The notes beneath the pieces were generated by a model. That model made no database searches. It saw nothing but the letters and a program-made list of their open reading frames with translations, and was not told the origin of the DNA. A stretch of DNA of 64,000 nt from Oscillospiraceae bacterium (GTDB lineage Bacteria > Bacillota > Clostridia > Oscillospirales > Ruminococcaceae), in assembly GCA_009781425.1 (NCBI GenBank), contig WQYC01000008.1:1-64000 (forward strand). The letters are read 5' to 3'. Below are positions 52,838-62,174 of this stretch, in pieces; position 1 is the first letter of the stretch, and every line of letters starts with the position of its first letter. Made by a program: the position numbers and the translations under genes.

Positions 52838-53593
52838 ATGTTATCAAAAAAGCAAATCGAGGGTTTAAAGCGCGGCAATGTAAGTGTAAACGCAGAACTG
52901 ACAAAAGCGAGGGTTGCAGAGGATTATAGGGCGGCATCAACAGCAAATAAAAAAGCTATACGCGAGCTTGCAAGTGCCCCTAATTTCAACTCTGTTGTTG
53001 CAAAAAGCGGAGCTATTTCAGCAAAGTATGTAGTAGCAATGGCGCAGGTTCTCGGCGTTTCGCCGTACTACTACACCGGAGAGAGCGACGATAAAAAGCC
53101 CTTCACCGGCGAGATTATGCAAGGCTTTTATGATAAACATAAGGATAGCAAATCTGCTTCCGCTAAGCCAAAAGCTGTGAAGAAAGCACCTGCGGCAAAG
53201 AAAACAACAGCTAAAACTGCGAAATCAGCGGCAAGTAAAGCGAAGCCTACAAAAACAGAAGCAAAAGTCGAAACAAAGAAACCGGCGGTAAAAGCTGTGA
53301 AGCCTGCCGCTCCTAAGAAAACTAAGACCGCGTCTGTTAAATCTAAAGCCGCTAAACCTGTTGCGGGAAGTAAACCGAAAGCAGAAAAACCGACGGCTCC
53401 AGCTCGTCCGCTCAAAGCCGATACTGCGCTGTTCTCTATTCAGTTAGACAATTCGGCGAAGATGAATAAGGCGGTCGCCGCGTTGGACGAAGACGGCGCT
53501 GTGATTCTGTTGAAAGCTCTTAGCTGTAAGGCGAAAGCTGGGGGCGATGCGGAGATTCTTTATGATGCGTTGAAGAGGTGTTTGTTGTCTTAA
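52838..53593 (+). CDS. Histone-H1-like Lys/Ala/Pro-rich DNA-binding candidate
   Basis: The start is ATG 52838 (MLSKKQIEGLKRGNVSVN), behind TTGGAGGGA; the track start is 14 codons earlier. The 251-residue product has an N-terminal helical domain of about 110 residues (KKAIRELASAPNFNSVVAKSGAISAKYVVAMAQVLGVSPYYYTGE), then an H1-like tail of about 90 residues (KPKAVKKAPAAKKTTAKTAK and similar), then a short C-terminal domain (ALFSIQLDNSAKMNKAVAALDEDGAVILLKAL). It probably binds DNA. It has its own promoter and terminator, so it is expressed apart from the transfer operon, perhaps as a nucleoid protein for the excised or incoming element. Confidence 0.75.
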   Translation: MLSKKQIEGLKRGNVSVNAELTKARVAEDYRAASTANKKAIRELASAPNFNSVVAKSGAISAKYVVAMAQVLGVSPYYYTGESDDKKPFTGEIMQGFYDKHKDSKSASAKPKAVKKAPAAKKTTAKTAKSAASKAKPTKTEAKVETKKPAVKAVKPAAPKKTKTASVKSKAAKPVAGSKPKAEKPTAPARPLKADTALFSIQLDNSAKMNKAVAALDEDGAVILLKALSCKAKAGGDAEILYDALKRCLLS

Positions 53594-53610
53594 TGCAAAT
53601 CATACATATT

Positions 53611-53637
53611 AGGAGCGATTTATATCGCTCCTTTTTG
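53611..53637 (+). terminator. Intrinsic terminator after the H1-like gene
   Basis: AGGAGCGAT-ttat-ATCGCTCCT followed by TTTTTG. Confidence 0.88.
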
Positions 53638-53968
53638 TTGCGAATATTAATTTTGATGATACGAAGGGGGTTATAATTATAAGCTTTTGCGGTGTTGCGA
53701 CTTGCGATATTACGCATAGCGGTATATTTATTGGCGTTTTGTCCGTTTTTGTCGAATATTTGTGATATATACTATAAAAGTGGTGCATGTGTGGATGGAG
53801 TAAATTGTGTTTACCAAAAAATGTTATAAAATCAATTATTAAATATAATTAGATTTCAATTTAACAGTTGAAAAAGTTATAACCATTCTTGAATAAATTT
53901 TAGGAAGAAGTAGCACACATGAAAAGACACTATCAATACAAATAATTTTAATATTATGGAGGTTTGTT
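53638..53968 (+). other. AT-rich gene-free leader of the caspase gene
   Basis: There is no sizeable ORF. A weak promoter candidate is TTGTCG (53749), 18-base spacer, TATAAA (53773). An eight-codon ORF (MKRHYQYK, 53918-53944) has AGGAAGAAG upstream and could be a leader peptide or chance. The stretch is about 195 bases from candidate promoter to ATG 53969, so a long 5' leader is possible. No clear hairpin was found. Confidence 0.35.
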
Positions 53969-55795
53969 ATGAACGAACATATTTTTTATAAAAACGCTTA
54001 TGCTTTAATTATTGGTATTGGTAAATACGATAGTGATAAAATCGGTAACTTGAGAGAATCTTCAAAAGACGCACGTAAGTTTTACGAGCATTTAAAAAGT
54101 GTCGGTGGATATAATACCGAAAACTTAATGTTATTACAAAACAAAGCTGTTACAAAAACTGGTATTATTGAAGCTTATAATAAAATATCTCTTAAAATAG
54201 ATGATGAATCAACATTAATCTTCTTCTTTGCGGGACATGGTGAAGTCTTATTAAATGAAAATTACTGTTTGCCTCTCTACGCATATTCACCAGATAATGA
54301 AAATAGTTATTTGCCTGAAAGTACTATTGTTGAAATTTTCAATGATGTAAAAGCAAATAATGTATTATTTCTTTTTGATTGTTGTAGTTCTGGTGTGTTA
54401 GCACGTGGAGACGAAAATGATAATGATGATAATAATGGACTGTCGCAAGATTTGATTGAAAAACTAGTATCTACAGATACCTTAAATAAAGGGCGCGTTT
54501 TAATTGCATCCAGTTTACCGGAACAACCTTCATGGGAAATAAAGGAAGTTGGTGGGATATTTACGCATTGCTTACTAAATGGGTTATGTGGTGATTGCAA
54601 AAAAACAAATAAACAATCTATTCATCTTTTAGATTTAATCGGATATTTAATGGAAAGTGTTCCCGAAACAGCTATCAAATATCAAAGGAAGCAAAAACCT
54701 TGTGTAAAAACATCTATACTTAACGCAGATTTTCCCGTTTGTCTACCTAATGTTTTTGATGATAATAATAACAATAAATTACATAAAAAGTTTATAACTA
54801 TAATTAGGAGTATTGAAGAAAATTGGTTGTCTTTCGAAGAAAAGTTTGCTGAGTGTCTCGAAAATAAGCAATTGGAGTCAAGATTTGCTTACAGAAGAGC
54901 GAAAGTTACGCAAAAATATATAGAGTTATTGCATTCAACAGGATATACTCTATTTTCTCATACAACTCGATTGCTTGAGGAAAATGTAACATCCGTTACA
55001 GATGAAGCCTTAAATCATGAAAAAACAACTCGTCTCATAAGTCTTGGCGTTGGCGATGGAACAAAAGATGCTATTATAATCAATGAATTTCTAAAAAAAA
55101 CAAGAGGCGTTTTAGAATATTGGATAATTGATATAAGTGAAGATATGATTAAAGCCGGAGTTAAGGGGATACAACAAAAGCTCTCTGATGAGGATTATGA
55201 ACGTTTAGATTTGAAAATATATCAATGGGATTTTATGGATTTGCCTGAAATAGCTGAGGCTATAACGAAAGATAAAAGAAATTTATTTTTTCTTTTAGGT
55301 AATACTTTAGGGAATTTTCCAGAAGCAAGCTTATTATCGAAAATTAATAAAGTCATGAAAAAAGGAGATTTATTTTTAATTGATAATCAATTGAAGAGAG
55401 AAGGCAAGCTCACAAAAGAAGAAGAAAACGAGCTTAAACAAATGTATGGAAGTAGTAAACATCGAGATTATATTGGCGAAATATTAAAACAAGCAAGCAT
55501 CACCATCCCTAAAGACGGTAAAATACTTCCTCGGGTTCATTATGACACAAGTGAGGAGCTATTTGAAGATTATAGACGCGTAACAATTGCTCAAGAATTT
55601 CATGTAAACTCTAAGAGAACTGTAAAATTAGGAGAACGAGATATTTTATTGACCAAAGGAAGAATTTTAGTTTTATATTCAAATAAATATACTAAATCAG
55701 TGATGATAAGGTTACTTGAAGAGCAACAATTTAAAATAGTTAATGAACCATTTTATTATAAAGAAAGTTATGGTTTGTTTTTGGTCACAAAATAA
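53969..55795 (+). CDS. Caspase-like peptidase fused to an EgtD-like SAM methyltransferase
   Basis: The 608-residue protein begins with a caspase/metacaspase fold (ALIIGIGKYDSDKIGNLRESSKDARKF) with the catalytic dyad His90 (IFFFAGHGE) and Cys139 (FLFDCCSSG). A helical linker spans about residues 260-345. The C-terminal half is a SAM-dependent methyltransferase of the histidine-specific EgtD type: SAM motif RLISLGVGDGTKD (about 355-366), YWIIDIS, FFLLGNTLGNFPE, MKKGDLFLID, and ILVLYSNKYTKSVMIRLLEEQQF. Caspase-like effectors occur in bacterial conflict systems; the fused methyltransferase could be a sensor or modifier. Ribosome binding site GGAGG. One sampled 60-base line has 22 G+C by hand count. 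A small partner gene follows after 19 bases. Confidence 0.88.
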   Translation: MNEHIFYKNAYALIIGIGKYDSDKIGNLRESSKDARKFYEHLKSVGGYNTENLMLLQNKAVTKTGIIEAYNKISLKIDDESTLIFFFAGHGEVLLNENYCLPLYAYSPDNENSYLPESTIVEIFNDVKANNVLFLFDCCSSGVLARGDENDNDDNNGLSQDLIEKLVSTDTLNKGRVLIASSLPEQPSWEIKEVGGIFTHCLLNGLCGDCKKTNKQSIHLLDLIGYLMESVPETAIKYQRKQKPCVKTSILNADFPVCLPNVFDDNNNNKLHKKFITIIRSIEENWLSFEEKFAECLENKQLESRFAYRRAKVTQKYIELLHSTGYTLFSHTTRLLEENVTSVTDEALNHEKTTRLISLGVGDGTKDAIIINEFLKKTRGVLEYWIIDISEDMIKAGVKGIQQKLSDEDYERLDLKIYQWDFMDLPEIAEAITKDKRNLFFLLGNTLGNFPEASLLSKINKVMKKGDLFLIDNQLKREGKLTKEEENELKQMYGSSKHRDYIGEILKQASITIPKDGKILPRVHYDTSEELFEDYRRVTIAQEFHVNSKRTVKLGERDILLTKGRILVLYSNKYTKSVMIRLLEEQQFKIVNEPFYYKESYGLFLVTK

Positions 55796-55814
55796 ATTAA
55801 AGGAATCAATTTAA

Positions 55815-56183
55815 ATGAAAAATCAAATTATATTGGAAGGTCTCGATTTTGACGATGAAATTCTCATGTATGAAAACCTCAAATTTAAAATAGACATAAT
55901 TAATGCGAGATGCGATTGTGAGATTGCAAATATTGTGATTTCTGTAGCGGCAGGAGTCATCTCAAATTTTACATATGATTCATTGCGAGGTGTTCTTTCA
56001 ACACTTTTCGCCAATGCAAAACCGTTAAAAGATGAAAGTGTTACTAAAGTAAAAATTAAAATAGGTAAAAAGTCCAAAGAAATGAATTTTAGTTGGGAAT
56101 TGTCGCCAGAGCAAAAAGATAAGGTTGTTGATGCTTTTATAGAAGAATTAAAAACTGAGGGAATAGTTTCATCCAGATTATAA
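55815..56183 (+). CDS. Small probable partner of the caspase-methyltransferase
   Basis: The 122-residue protein has a hydrophobic Gly-containing stretch (CEIANIVISVAAGVISNFTYDSLRGVLSTLF), then an amphipathic beta segment (TKVKIKIGKKSKEMNFSWELS) and a C-terminal helix (EQKDKVVDAFIEELK). No catalytic motif. It recalls the layout of small components that accompany caspase or trypsin-like effectors (the EACC1 type), but the match is by eye. It is co-directional, 19 bases after the effector, and as AT-rich as it; AAAGGAATC is the ribosome binding site. Confidence 0.65.
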   Translation: MKNQIILEGLDFDDEILMYENLKFKIDIINARCDCEIANIVISVAAGVISNFTYDSLRGVLSTLFANAKPLKDESVTKVKIKIGKKSKEMNFSWELSPEQKDKVVDAFIEELKTEGIVSSRL

Positions 56184-56408
56184 TTTACGTGCGTTATCGG
56201 GTTTAAAACATTATTTTTATGAAACAATAGGTTTGATTTCATATCATAACTCAAATTCTTTCTGTGTCTATGTTCGTCAATATTAAAATGTTTTATCATT
56301 GACATTTACTTAACCATACTAAACCCCGGCGAAACAATAAGCGGCTATTTTACATCAACAAGATAAAATATTTTAACGTTTAATATTGACAATACATAGG
56401 AGGCTTCC

Positions 56409-59400
56409 ATGAAACCAAAGAAGAAAACGTCCAAGCGCGCCTTGCTTATCTTTCTTGTACTCGCAATAATGATAAGCCTCCTCGCATCATTGCCTGTAAG
56501 CTCAGCCGACGATGGCAGTTTGGATACAGATGGTTTCATAGTTAAAATACAAACGGACAAGCCTTCTTATGCAGCAGGTGAAACTCCCGTTATTACCGTG
56601 ATAATCCAAAACACAAATGCGTTTGCGGTTAAAGATGTAACAATAGAACATATAATACCCGCCGGCTTTAAGCTGCTCGGAACAGGCAGTCTAAAGGAAA
56701 CAAGAGATTTCGCGGCGGGTGAAGCTGTTGAAATTAAAGTAACCGTTTCTGCAGATGATAATAAAACACCCGGCGGCAGTGGTTCAACAACGCCCGGGGG
56801 AAGCGGTTCAATTACACCTGGGGGAGGCGGTGGAGGAGGTTCCACCACACAAGGCAATGACAGTGGCGTTACTACAGTTGGTATCGGTTCAACCAACGCA
56901 GAAACAAACGCAAGAAAGCTCGGCGATGTGAATGGTGACGGAAAGCTCACAACCGCCGATGCGCTTCTGATTCTGCGGTTCGTTGCGGGCATTAAGCTTG
57001 ATGTATTTTTTGAAGATGTTTCCGATGTTAATGGTGACGGCAAAACAGATACCGCTGATGCAATACAAATTCTAAGAAAGATAGCGGGATTTGAAAGTGA
57101 AAATCTTGACCCGGTTTGGCGCACTAATAGTAATTCCCGGGTGAAGAATCAAACAAACGGCGATAACACGAATGTTAAAACAGTTTTAATCATAATTTCC
57201 GCAGTTATTATTGCCGCGGGGGTGTTCCTTTTAATTAAATTTAGGAATAAATTGCCGAAGAAAGCAATAAAGCTCTCGGGCTTATTTATGTGTATTCTGC
57301 TTACGGTTTCGATACTGGCGGCTGTCACCTCATCGGCAGACATACGCTCGTTTGAAACATCCGAAAAAATAGCCATCGGCGGGGTTGAATTTACTTACAC
57401 AGTAAAACTAAGCTACAGAGCCGACAGCGTTACAGGCGGCGGCTCTGGTGGTGGCAACGATGAAACAGGTTCGGGTGGCGGGACAGGCGGAACGGGTGAC
57501 AACGGCGGGAATGCAGTTCCTACGGCTTTTGACACAGATATGTGGTGGATTCCGTGGCAGGTACAGATGTGGATGCTGGAAGAAATTGATGTATTTATCG
57601 CTTTTGGCTTGTGGGATTATGAAGAAAATATACTTCTTGAATGGAACTGCGATTCCGAGGGAGCTAAGTACTTTGTATATGAAAAAGGCTTAGGACTTAT
57701 CGCAGAACTCAGCGGACAAAATATATATGAATTCACCGTTACAGATAACGGTGAGGACGAATACATTTTCACCGTAGAAAGACATATGAACAGCGAAATC
57801 ATTGTCTCAAACGAAGTAATCATGCAGCTTGATGATTACGGCTTCTATAGCTTCGTATTCATAGACAGTGACGGTGACGGCTTGGCTGATATTTACGAGC
57901 TTTTAATAGGTACAGACCCGAATAATCCCGATACAGACGGCGACGGACTTCCCGATGGTTACGAGGTATTCGTGACCTATACAAGCCCTCTGCTTTACGA
58001 TACGCTCGGCGAAGGCAAATCCGACGGCGAATACGACTTTGACGGCGACGGACTCACTAACTATGAAGAATACCTTTACGGCACAGACCCGTGGAATCCC
58101 GACACAGACGGCGACGGACTCACAGACTGGGAAGAAATATTCATTTACGGCACAGACCCGCTTAACCCCGACACAGACGGCGACGGTATATTGGACGGCG
58201 ATGAGCTTAAACTCGGTTTAGACCCTCTTGACCCCGAAACCTTCGGCTATCCCGACAGCGAACATCTCGTGCGGCAGACTATTGCCGTTGACAGCGATGT
58301 GCTTTGGTTTGTAAATGACGATAACGACCACTACCAAATGTTCATTGAAACCAACGCTTCCGGTTGGGTAGAGCGTAATCTTTGGGTCGGAGAAACCGGC
58401 TACGCGAACGTAATGCGGAACGAAGCCATGCATGGGCTCGCACCGGAGCTGATTTACGATGACAGATTTATCGTAGACTCCGTAACGCTTAAATTTCAAA
58501 TATCGGACGAATATATCGAAAACGAGCTCGGCATTTTCAATCATGACGAGCCCGAGCTTACAGGCATTAAACGGCTCAATATCTTCAAATTCTTCGAATG
58601 TATCAATGTTTTGTTGCCTATCGAAACTAAATTTGACGAAGAGAACAATATGCTGTATACTGAAGTAGACGAGTTCGGAACCTACTGTATTATGGACATG
58701 GAAAAATGGTTCGTAATGCTCGGAATTGAGCCGGAGAATGAAGACGAAGATGAAGACAATGACGAAACGATAAATGGAGACATTTCTCCTTTTGCTTCCC
58801 CGAATTTAGCTTTATTCTCCATGCAAAACAATGTATTTGAGCAGTTTTCAACTGCAAGCACTTTTGTCGGCGTTAATAAAATCGACGTAAACGGCGACGC
58901 GGAATTTAACGTGGTATTCGTGATTGACACGCGCAGCATAATTGAGGATGAAGTTTTCGATTATATCAAGGAAGAAATCTTCGACGCCTGCGAGGAAATC
59001 CTCGCCTACTCCCCCCGCGCACGAATCCACATAATGGAGCAAAACATCACAACCATGCGTGACAGCCAGTTTATACTAAGCATAGACAGAAACAATTATT
59101 TCAGCAATATTGACGATATTATGAGAGTTTTCCGTGGCATGGAACGGAAAATGGCGTTTTTTGACGACATCGACGAAATTTGTTATGTTTCAGATGCGAT
59201 TACATACATTTACGAAACCGTTGATACAAGCGTGCAGACGTTCGTTTTCACAATGTTCAGTCAGAAAAATGTGTTTTACCGCGAGTCTGATGCATATGCT
59301 GTATTAAACGAGCTTGTAGCCGCTGACATTTCCGTAAGCGTAATCGCGGACATTGACGGCGATTACAGCCGTGGTTACGTTTTTGACCTCGTTCGCAGAA

Positions 59401-60920
59401 CCGGCGGCACGCTCATCGAAATCAGCGATATTGTTGAGGCGGCGGAGGCTGAAGAAGCAGCAGAGCCTGTGCAGTTTATGTCGTTTGCAAGTACGAGTTT
59501 TACGCAACCGATGGCGCTCGCTATGCAGAATTTGGTGGTGGTGGTAAGTCAAACCTCCAAAGAAGAGGCAAAAAGAAGGACAGATGGGAGAGTTTCGCAA
59601 CCGGTAGTGGAAAACATATTTGGAGATATGAGTTTTAATGTAATGATGGGTTCAAGTTTTCAAAATGTATCTTTAAAAGAACCATTAAATAGTTGGAATA
59701 GATGTGATACAGATGGCGATGGACTTACAGACTGGCAGGAGGTTTATCATAATGACCCTAATGACATAAACGGTTTAATAACCTATGCACGTGGGGAACG
59801 CGGATTAATTATAAGAGCGGAAAACTTACCATCTATTAATGAATGCCTTGATTATGTAGAAAAACAACGTGGTAATGATAATATAAGAATACCCTATTTA
59901 GAAAGTGCGATGAGTAGATTCCTAAAAAATGTATATTCTAATGTATCTTCATTGCATATATATCAACAAATACAAGCCAAACTAAACAACACAAAGCTGC
60001 TGCCAATCGTATCAAATCCCGTTGATGCGGATAGTGATAATGATGGGATTCCGGATGCTGTCGGTGGAGTAATACATGATAAAAATCCACTTAGACGAGA
60101 AAGTATTGCAAATGATTTAGATTGGGAGAGGGGGAATTTAAATAACACATTTATGGTTTTGGAAGAATATCGCGAATTAAGAATTGTAAGAAAAATGGAT
60201 TTTACCGAAATCCAAGTGCGTTCACTTCCTAATTCTTCTTTACCTATCATATATACATTTAGTTTAAGAGATACAAGTAGCATAAAGGTTCAATCTGTGG
60301 TTCTCTTCAAAGACGAATATTGGTTAAAGGTTGAATATTTTAACGGATTTGGAAATCTTGGATATATTCGGGCAGACCGCGCACTCACGGGTGCAAATAT
60401 ACTTATCCAGCCTTTTATAGATGAATTTAATAATGTAACAAAAAAGATTGTTGATGATGGCGATAAAATGCCGAACCCTACGGGGAATTGGAGCCTTGGA
60501 AGATGCCCGTTAGATTGCAAATGTAATACTCATAAAGGCGTACATAATGGGAGAGATTTTTTACCAAATAATGAAGGATATAAGGGAGACCCGATACGTG
60601 CTTCTATAAGTGGAAGAGTTGTATATCATGAAGATGGTAGAATTACAGATGGTTATGGGCTTGCTATAAGAATTATTTCAGTAGATGGACAAGTCAATAC
60701 TTTATATGCACATTTAGATTTTGATGATGAATTAAAAATAAATAGAATATTTGTTGCTGATGGCCAATTAGTGAGAGCGGGAACTCATATAGCTGCCATG
60801 GGGAATACGGGAAAAGTTAGCGGGATAACAGGACCTGACCACGGTACGCATTTACATTTTGAAGCTTATGTTAGAGATGATAGGCAAAACCCGCTAATAT
60901 TTTTAAAAGGAGAATCATAA
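56409..60920 (+). CDS. Mosaic secreted protein: dockerin, TSP3 repeats, vWA-like domain and C-terminal M23 peptidase
   Basis: The 1503-residue protein, by rough residue: signal peptide 1-35; DUF11/CARDB-like beta domain 36-118; Gly/Ser/Thr linker; type I dockerin 170-228 (two DVNGDGK loops, [12 protein letters not shown]); membrane helix 256-277 and a second signal-like helix 290-312 ([20 protein letters not shown]); beta domains; thrombospondin-3-like calcium repeats 487-607 ([24 protein letters not shown]); vWA-like domain about 830-1000 ([11 protein letters not shown]); two more TSP3 loops; M23 peptidase about 1381-1494 ([15 protein letters not shown]). The last 440 residues are in clearly AT-richer DNA. 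The stop shares a base with the lipoprotein start. GGAGGCTTCC precedes the ATG. Confidence 0.85.
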   Translation: MKPKKKTSKRALLIFLVLAIMISLLASLPVSSADDGSLDTDGFIVKIQTDKPSYAAGETPVITVIIQNTNAFAVKDVTIEHIIPAGFKLLGTGSLKETRDFAAGEAVEIKVTVSADDNKTPGGSGSTTPGGSGSITPGGGGGGGSTTQGNDSGVTTVGIGSTNAETNARKLGDVNGDGKLTTADALLILRFVAGIKLDVFFEDVSDVNGDGKTDTADAIQILRKIAGFESENLDPVWRTNSNSRVKNQTNGDNTNVKTVLIIISAVIIAAGVFLLIKFRNKLPKKAIKLSGLFMCILLTVSILAAVTSSADIRSFETSEKIAIGGVEFTYTVKLSYRADSVTGGGSGGGNDETGSGGGTGGTGDNGGNAVPTAFDTDMWWIPWQVQMWMLEEIDVFIAFGLWDYEENILLEWNCDSEGAKYFVYEKGLGLIAELSGQNIYEFTVTDNGEDEYIFTVERHMNSEIIVSNEVIMQLDDYGFYSFVFIDSDGDGLADIYELLIGTDPNNPDTDGDGLPDGYEVFVTYTSPLLYDTLGEGKSDGEYDFDGDGLTNYEEYLYGTDPWNPDTDGDGLTDWEEIFIYGTDPLNPDTDGDGILDGDELKLGLDPLDPETFGYPDSEHLVRQTIAVDSDVLWFVNDDNDHYQMFIETNASGWVERNLWVGETGYANVMRNEAMHGLAPELIYDDRFIVDSVTLKFQISDEYIENELGIFNHDEPELTGIKRLNIFKFFECINVLLPIETKFDEENNMLYTEVDEFGTYCIMDMEKWFVMLGIEPENEDEDEDNDETINGDISPFASPNLALFSMQNNVFEQFSTASTFVGVNKIDVNGDAEFNVVFVIDTRSIIEDEVFDYIKEEIFDACEEILAYSPRARIHIMEQNITTMRDSQFILSIDRNNYFSNIDDIMRVFRGMERKMAFFDDIDEICYVSDAITYIYETVDTSVQTFVFTMFSQKNVFYRESDAYAVLNELVAADISVSVIADIDGDYSRGYVFDLVRRTGGTLIEISDIVEAAEAEEAAEPVQFMSFASTSFTQPMALAMQNLVVVVSQTSKEEAKRRTDGRVSQPVVENIFGDMSFNVMMGSSFQNVSLKEPLNSWNRCDTDGDGLTDWQEVYHNDPNDINGLITYARGERGLIIRAENLPSINECLDYVEKQRGNDNIRIPYLESAMSRFLKNVYSNVSSLHIYQQIQAKLNNTKLLPIVSNPVDADSDNDGIPDAVGGVIHDKNPLRRESIANDLDWERGNLNNTFMVLEEYRELRIVRKMDFTEIQVRSLPNSSLPIIYTFSLRDTSSIKVQSVVLFKDEYWLKVEYFNGFGNLGYIRADRALTGANILIQPFIDEFNNVTKKIVDDGDKMPNPTGNWSLGRCPLDCKCNTHKGVHNGRDFLPNNEGYKGDPIRASISGRVVYHEDGRITDGYGLAIRIISVDGQVNTLYAHLDFDDELKINRIFVADGQLVRAGTHIAAMGNTGKVSGITGPDHGTHLHFEAYVRDDRQNPLIFLKGES

Positions 60921-61612
60921 TGAAAAAATTAATTATTTTACTTATCACAATCATATTATTGTCGGGGTGTCTAAATAATGATATTGAAGTTGAAAAATCC
61001 AATGAAGTAATTGAAGCAATAAATCAAATAAATAAAATATTAAATGAATTTAATCAAACTAAAGATATTATAAATGATAATATAGATGGATTATATGAAA
61101 CTGTAAGTGAATTAAATGATTTTCTAAATGAATTTGATACGAATATGTGTGAGTTGAATACGAGTATAGACAAACTTCATGATAATGCAGAAATTAAAAT
61201 AAATGTGTTAGAAATCCACAATGACAATGTTGTCGTTCAAAATCCAGTTACGAATCAAGTAACATTTGAAATTGACGAAAGATTAGTAGGTAGATATGTT
61301 GCTGAGAATCCTTACGTTGAATATTTTAACCCTCTTGAATATTTTGAAATTAAATCTAATGGCGAATTAGAAATTGCAATCATGACATTCTCGGGGTTGG
61401 CAGAATATAAAAAAAGTGAAAATCTTATATTAACTGCATTTTACCAAACTGATATAAGAGTTATAATTAGCTTTCGTCTTGTTGGTGGGGAATATACTTT
61501 TCCAGGGATTCTTTTGTCTCTCGATTTTGAAGGTAATTGGGACTGCACAGACTTTGAAATGATAATGCCTTTAAAAGAATTTGAAAATGTAAGATTTGTA
61601 AAAGTGAGTTAA
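60920..61612 (+). CDS. Lipoprotein, possible immunity or partner of the upstream M23 domain
   Basis: The 230-residue protein has a lipobox (LIILLITIILLSGCLNND), so it should be lipidated at the cysteine and sit on the outer face of the membrane. A helical, Asn/Glu-rich region follows (NEVIEAINQINKILNEFNQTKDIINDNIDGLYETVSELNDFL), then a beta-rich C-terminal domain. The start is ATG 60920 in TAATG. DNA is very AT-rich (13 G+C in one sampled 60-base line). Its place next to a wall-degrading domain suggests self-protection or a structural partner; neither is shown by motifs. Its stop codon overlaps a displaced repeat of the vWA region. Confidence 0.8.
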   Translation: MKKLIILLITIILLSGCLNNDIEVEKSNEVIEAINQINKILNEFNQTKDIINDNIDGLYETVSELNDFLNEFDTNMCELNTSIDKLHDNAEIKINVLEIHNDNVVVQNPVTNQVTFEIDERLVGRYVAENPYVEYFNPLEYFEIKSNGELEIAIMTFSGLAEYKKSENLILTAFYQTDIRVIISFRLVGGEYTFPGILLSLDFEGNWDCTDFEMIMPLKEFENVRFVKVS

Positions 61613-61686
61613 TCCTCGCCTACACCCCCCGCGCAGATTTATATAACGTCGCTTCCTGTCGAAAACTTCCCCACAAACCCTATTGA
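61611..61686 (+). pseudogene. Displaced vWA-domain fragment
   Basis: AATCCTCGCCTACACCCCCC... (25 bases, 61611-61635) repeats the vWA-coding segment at 58997-59021 with one mismatch. In the same reading frame it gives ILAYTPRA, against ILAYSPRA in the intact protein, and continues 16 codons to a TGA. It has no start and is a remnant of a second copy or of an older 3' end of the gene. Confidence 0.7.
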
Positions 61687-61711
61687 CTAACCCTCTCGCC
61701 CATGATATAAT
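61683..61711 (+). promoter_or_regulatory. Near-consensus promoter of a small RNA gene
   Basis: TTGACT, 17-base spacer, TATAAT. The -35 box overlaps the stop codon of the vWA remnant. No long ORF follows. Confidence 0.85.
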
Positions 61712-61717
61712 AAACAC

Positions 61718-61941
61718 ATACTTTATTTTAACGTTCGAGGGCTTCCATGCTTTCAAGCCGATATTTCGGTCATGGACGGTATTGATTTTAACGATTCGCG
61801 GCGCGCCGGTACAGCACTGCCTTACCGTCGGCGGAACGTAGGGGAATGGCTACAACCTCTGTATTGGTCAAAGGTTAGGTGTAACTCGAAGAGTTAACCG
61901 GGTCAGATTTATCTCGCTCAAGGGATAAGTCTGCCTTTTTT
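61718..61941 (+). ncRNA. Candidate structured small RNA, about 225 nt, unassigned family
   Basis: The region runs from just after a strong promoter to an intrinsic terminator, with no conserved ORF (only MLSSRYFGHGRY at 61747-61785). Stems visible by eye: TCCATG with CATGGA enclosing CCGA-tat-TTCGG; TAACTC-gaa-GAGTTA with flanking GG and CC; and the terminator CAGATTTATC with GATAAGTCTG. The GC-rich middle part (GGCGCGCCGGTACAGCACTGCC) differs from the AT-rich neighbours. I do not recognise a known family (not SRP, 6S, tmRNA, RNase P or a common riboswitch). It could be a leader RNA or a trans-acting RNA of the element. Confidence 0.6.
61904..61941 (+). terminator. Intrinsic terminator of the small RNA candidate
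   Basis: CAGATTTATC-tcgctcaagg-GATAAGTCTG then CC and TTTTTT. Confidence 0.88.
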
Positions 61942-61999
61942 CATTTTCAAAGAAAACAAACAATCAACGGTAACAATTAATTTTCCTATGGAAAATTTC

Positions 62000-62043
62000 A
62001 GCCGTATCAACTCCTTCACGGAGCTGGTACGGCTCTTTTTTAT
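62000..62043 (+). terminator. Second intrinsic terminator upstream of the JAB gene
   Basis: AGCCGTATCAACTCC-ttcac-GGAGCTGGTACGGCT followed by CTTTTTT. It comes about 60 bases after the small RNA terminator, with another hairpin (AATTTTCC-tat-GGAAAATT) between. Confidence 0.88.
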
Positions 62044-62130
62044 TTTCTAAATAAAAAAGAGCCGAGGCTTAATCCTTGTTACCACAAAACTCAAAACTAA
62101 ATCCCTCACGGGATTAGTAATAAAAATTTT

Positions 62131-62156
62131 GCGGTTCTGCTCTAAAGAGCCCCCGC
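62131..62156 (+). promoter_or_regulatory. Hairpin just ahead of the JAB gene ribosome binding site
   Basis: GCGG-ttct-GCTC-taaa-GAGC-cc-CCGC, preceded by TTTT. GAAAGGAA follows within five bases. Together with an ATCCC-tcac-GGGAT stem at 62101-62114 it forms a densely structured leader. Confidence 0.55.
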
Positions 62157-62174
62157 AACGAAAGGAAAAATATC

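Noticed and set aside
53128-53415. Antisense ORF over the H1-like gene
   Set aside because: It is the complement of the Lys/Ala repeats and encodes an artificial Ala/Phe-rich sequence.
56567-57124. Minus-strand 185-residue ORF in the dockerin region
   Set aside because: It is a Pro/Ser-rich shadow of the Gly-rich linker and dockerin, with no start signal.
61718-61941. Known riboswitch or housekeeping RNA
   Set aside because: I compared it from memory with SRP, 6S, tmRNA, RNase P, c-di-GMP, THF, ZTP and fluoride motifs and saw no diagnostic core; left as unassigned RNA.
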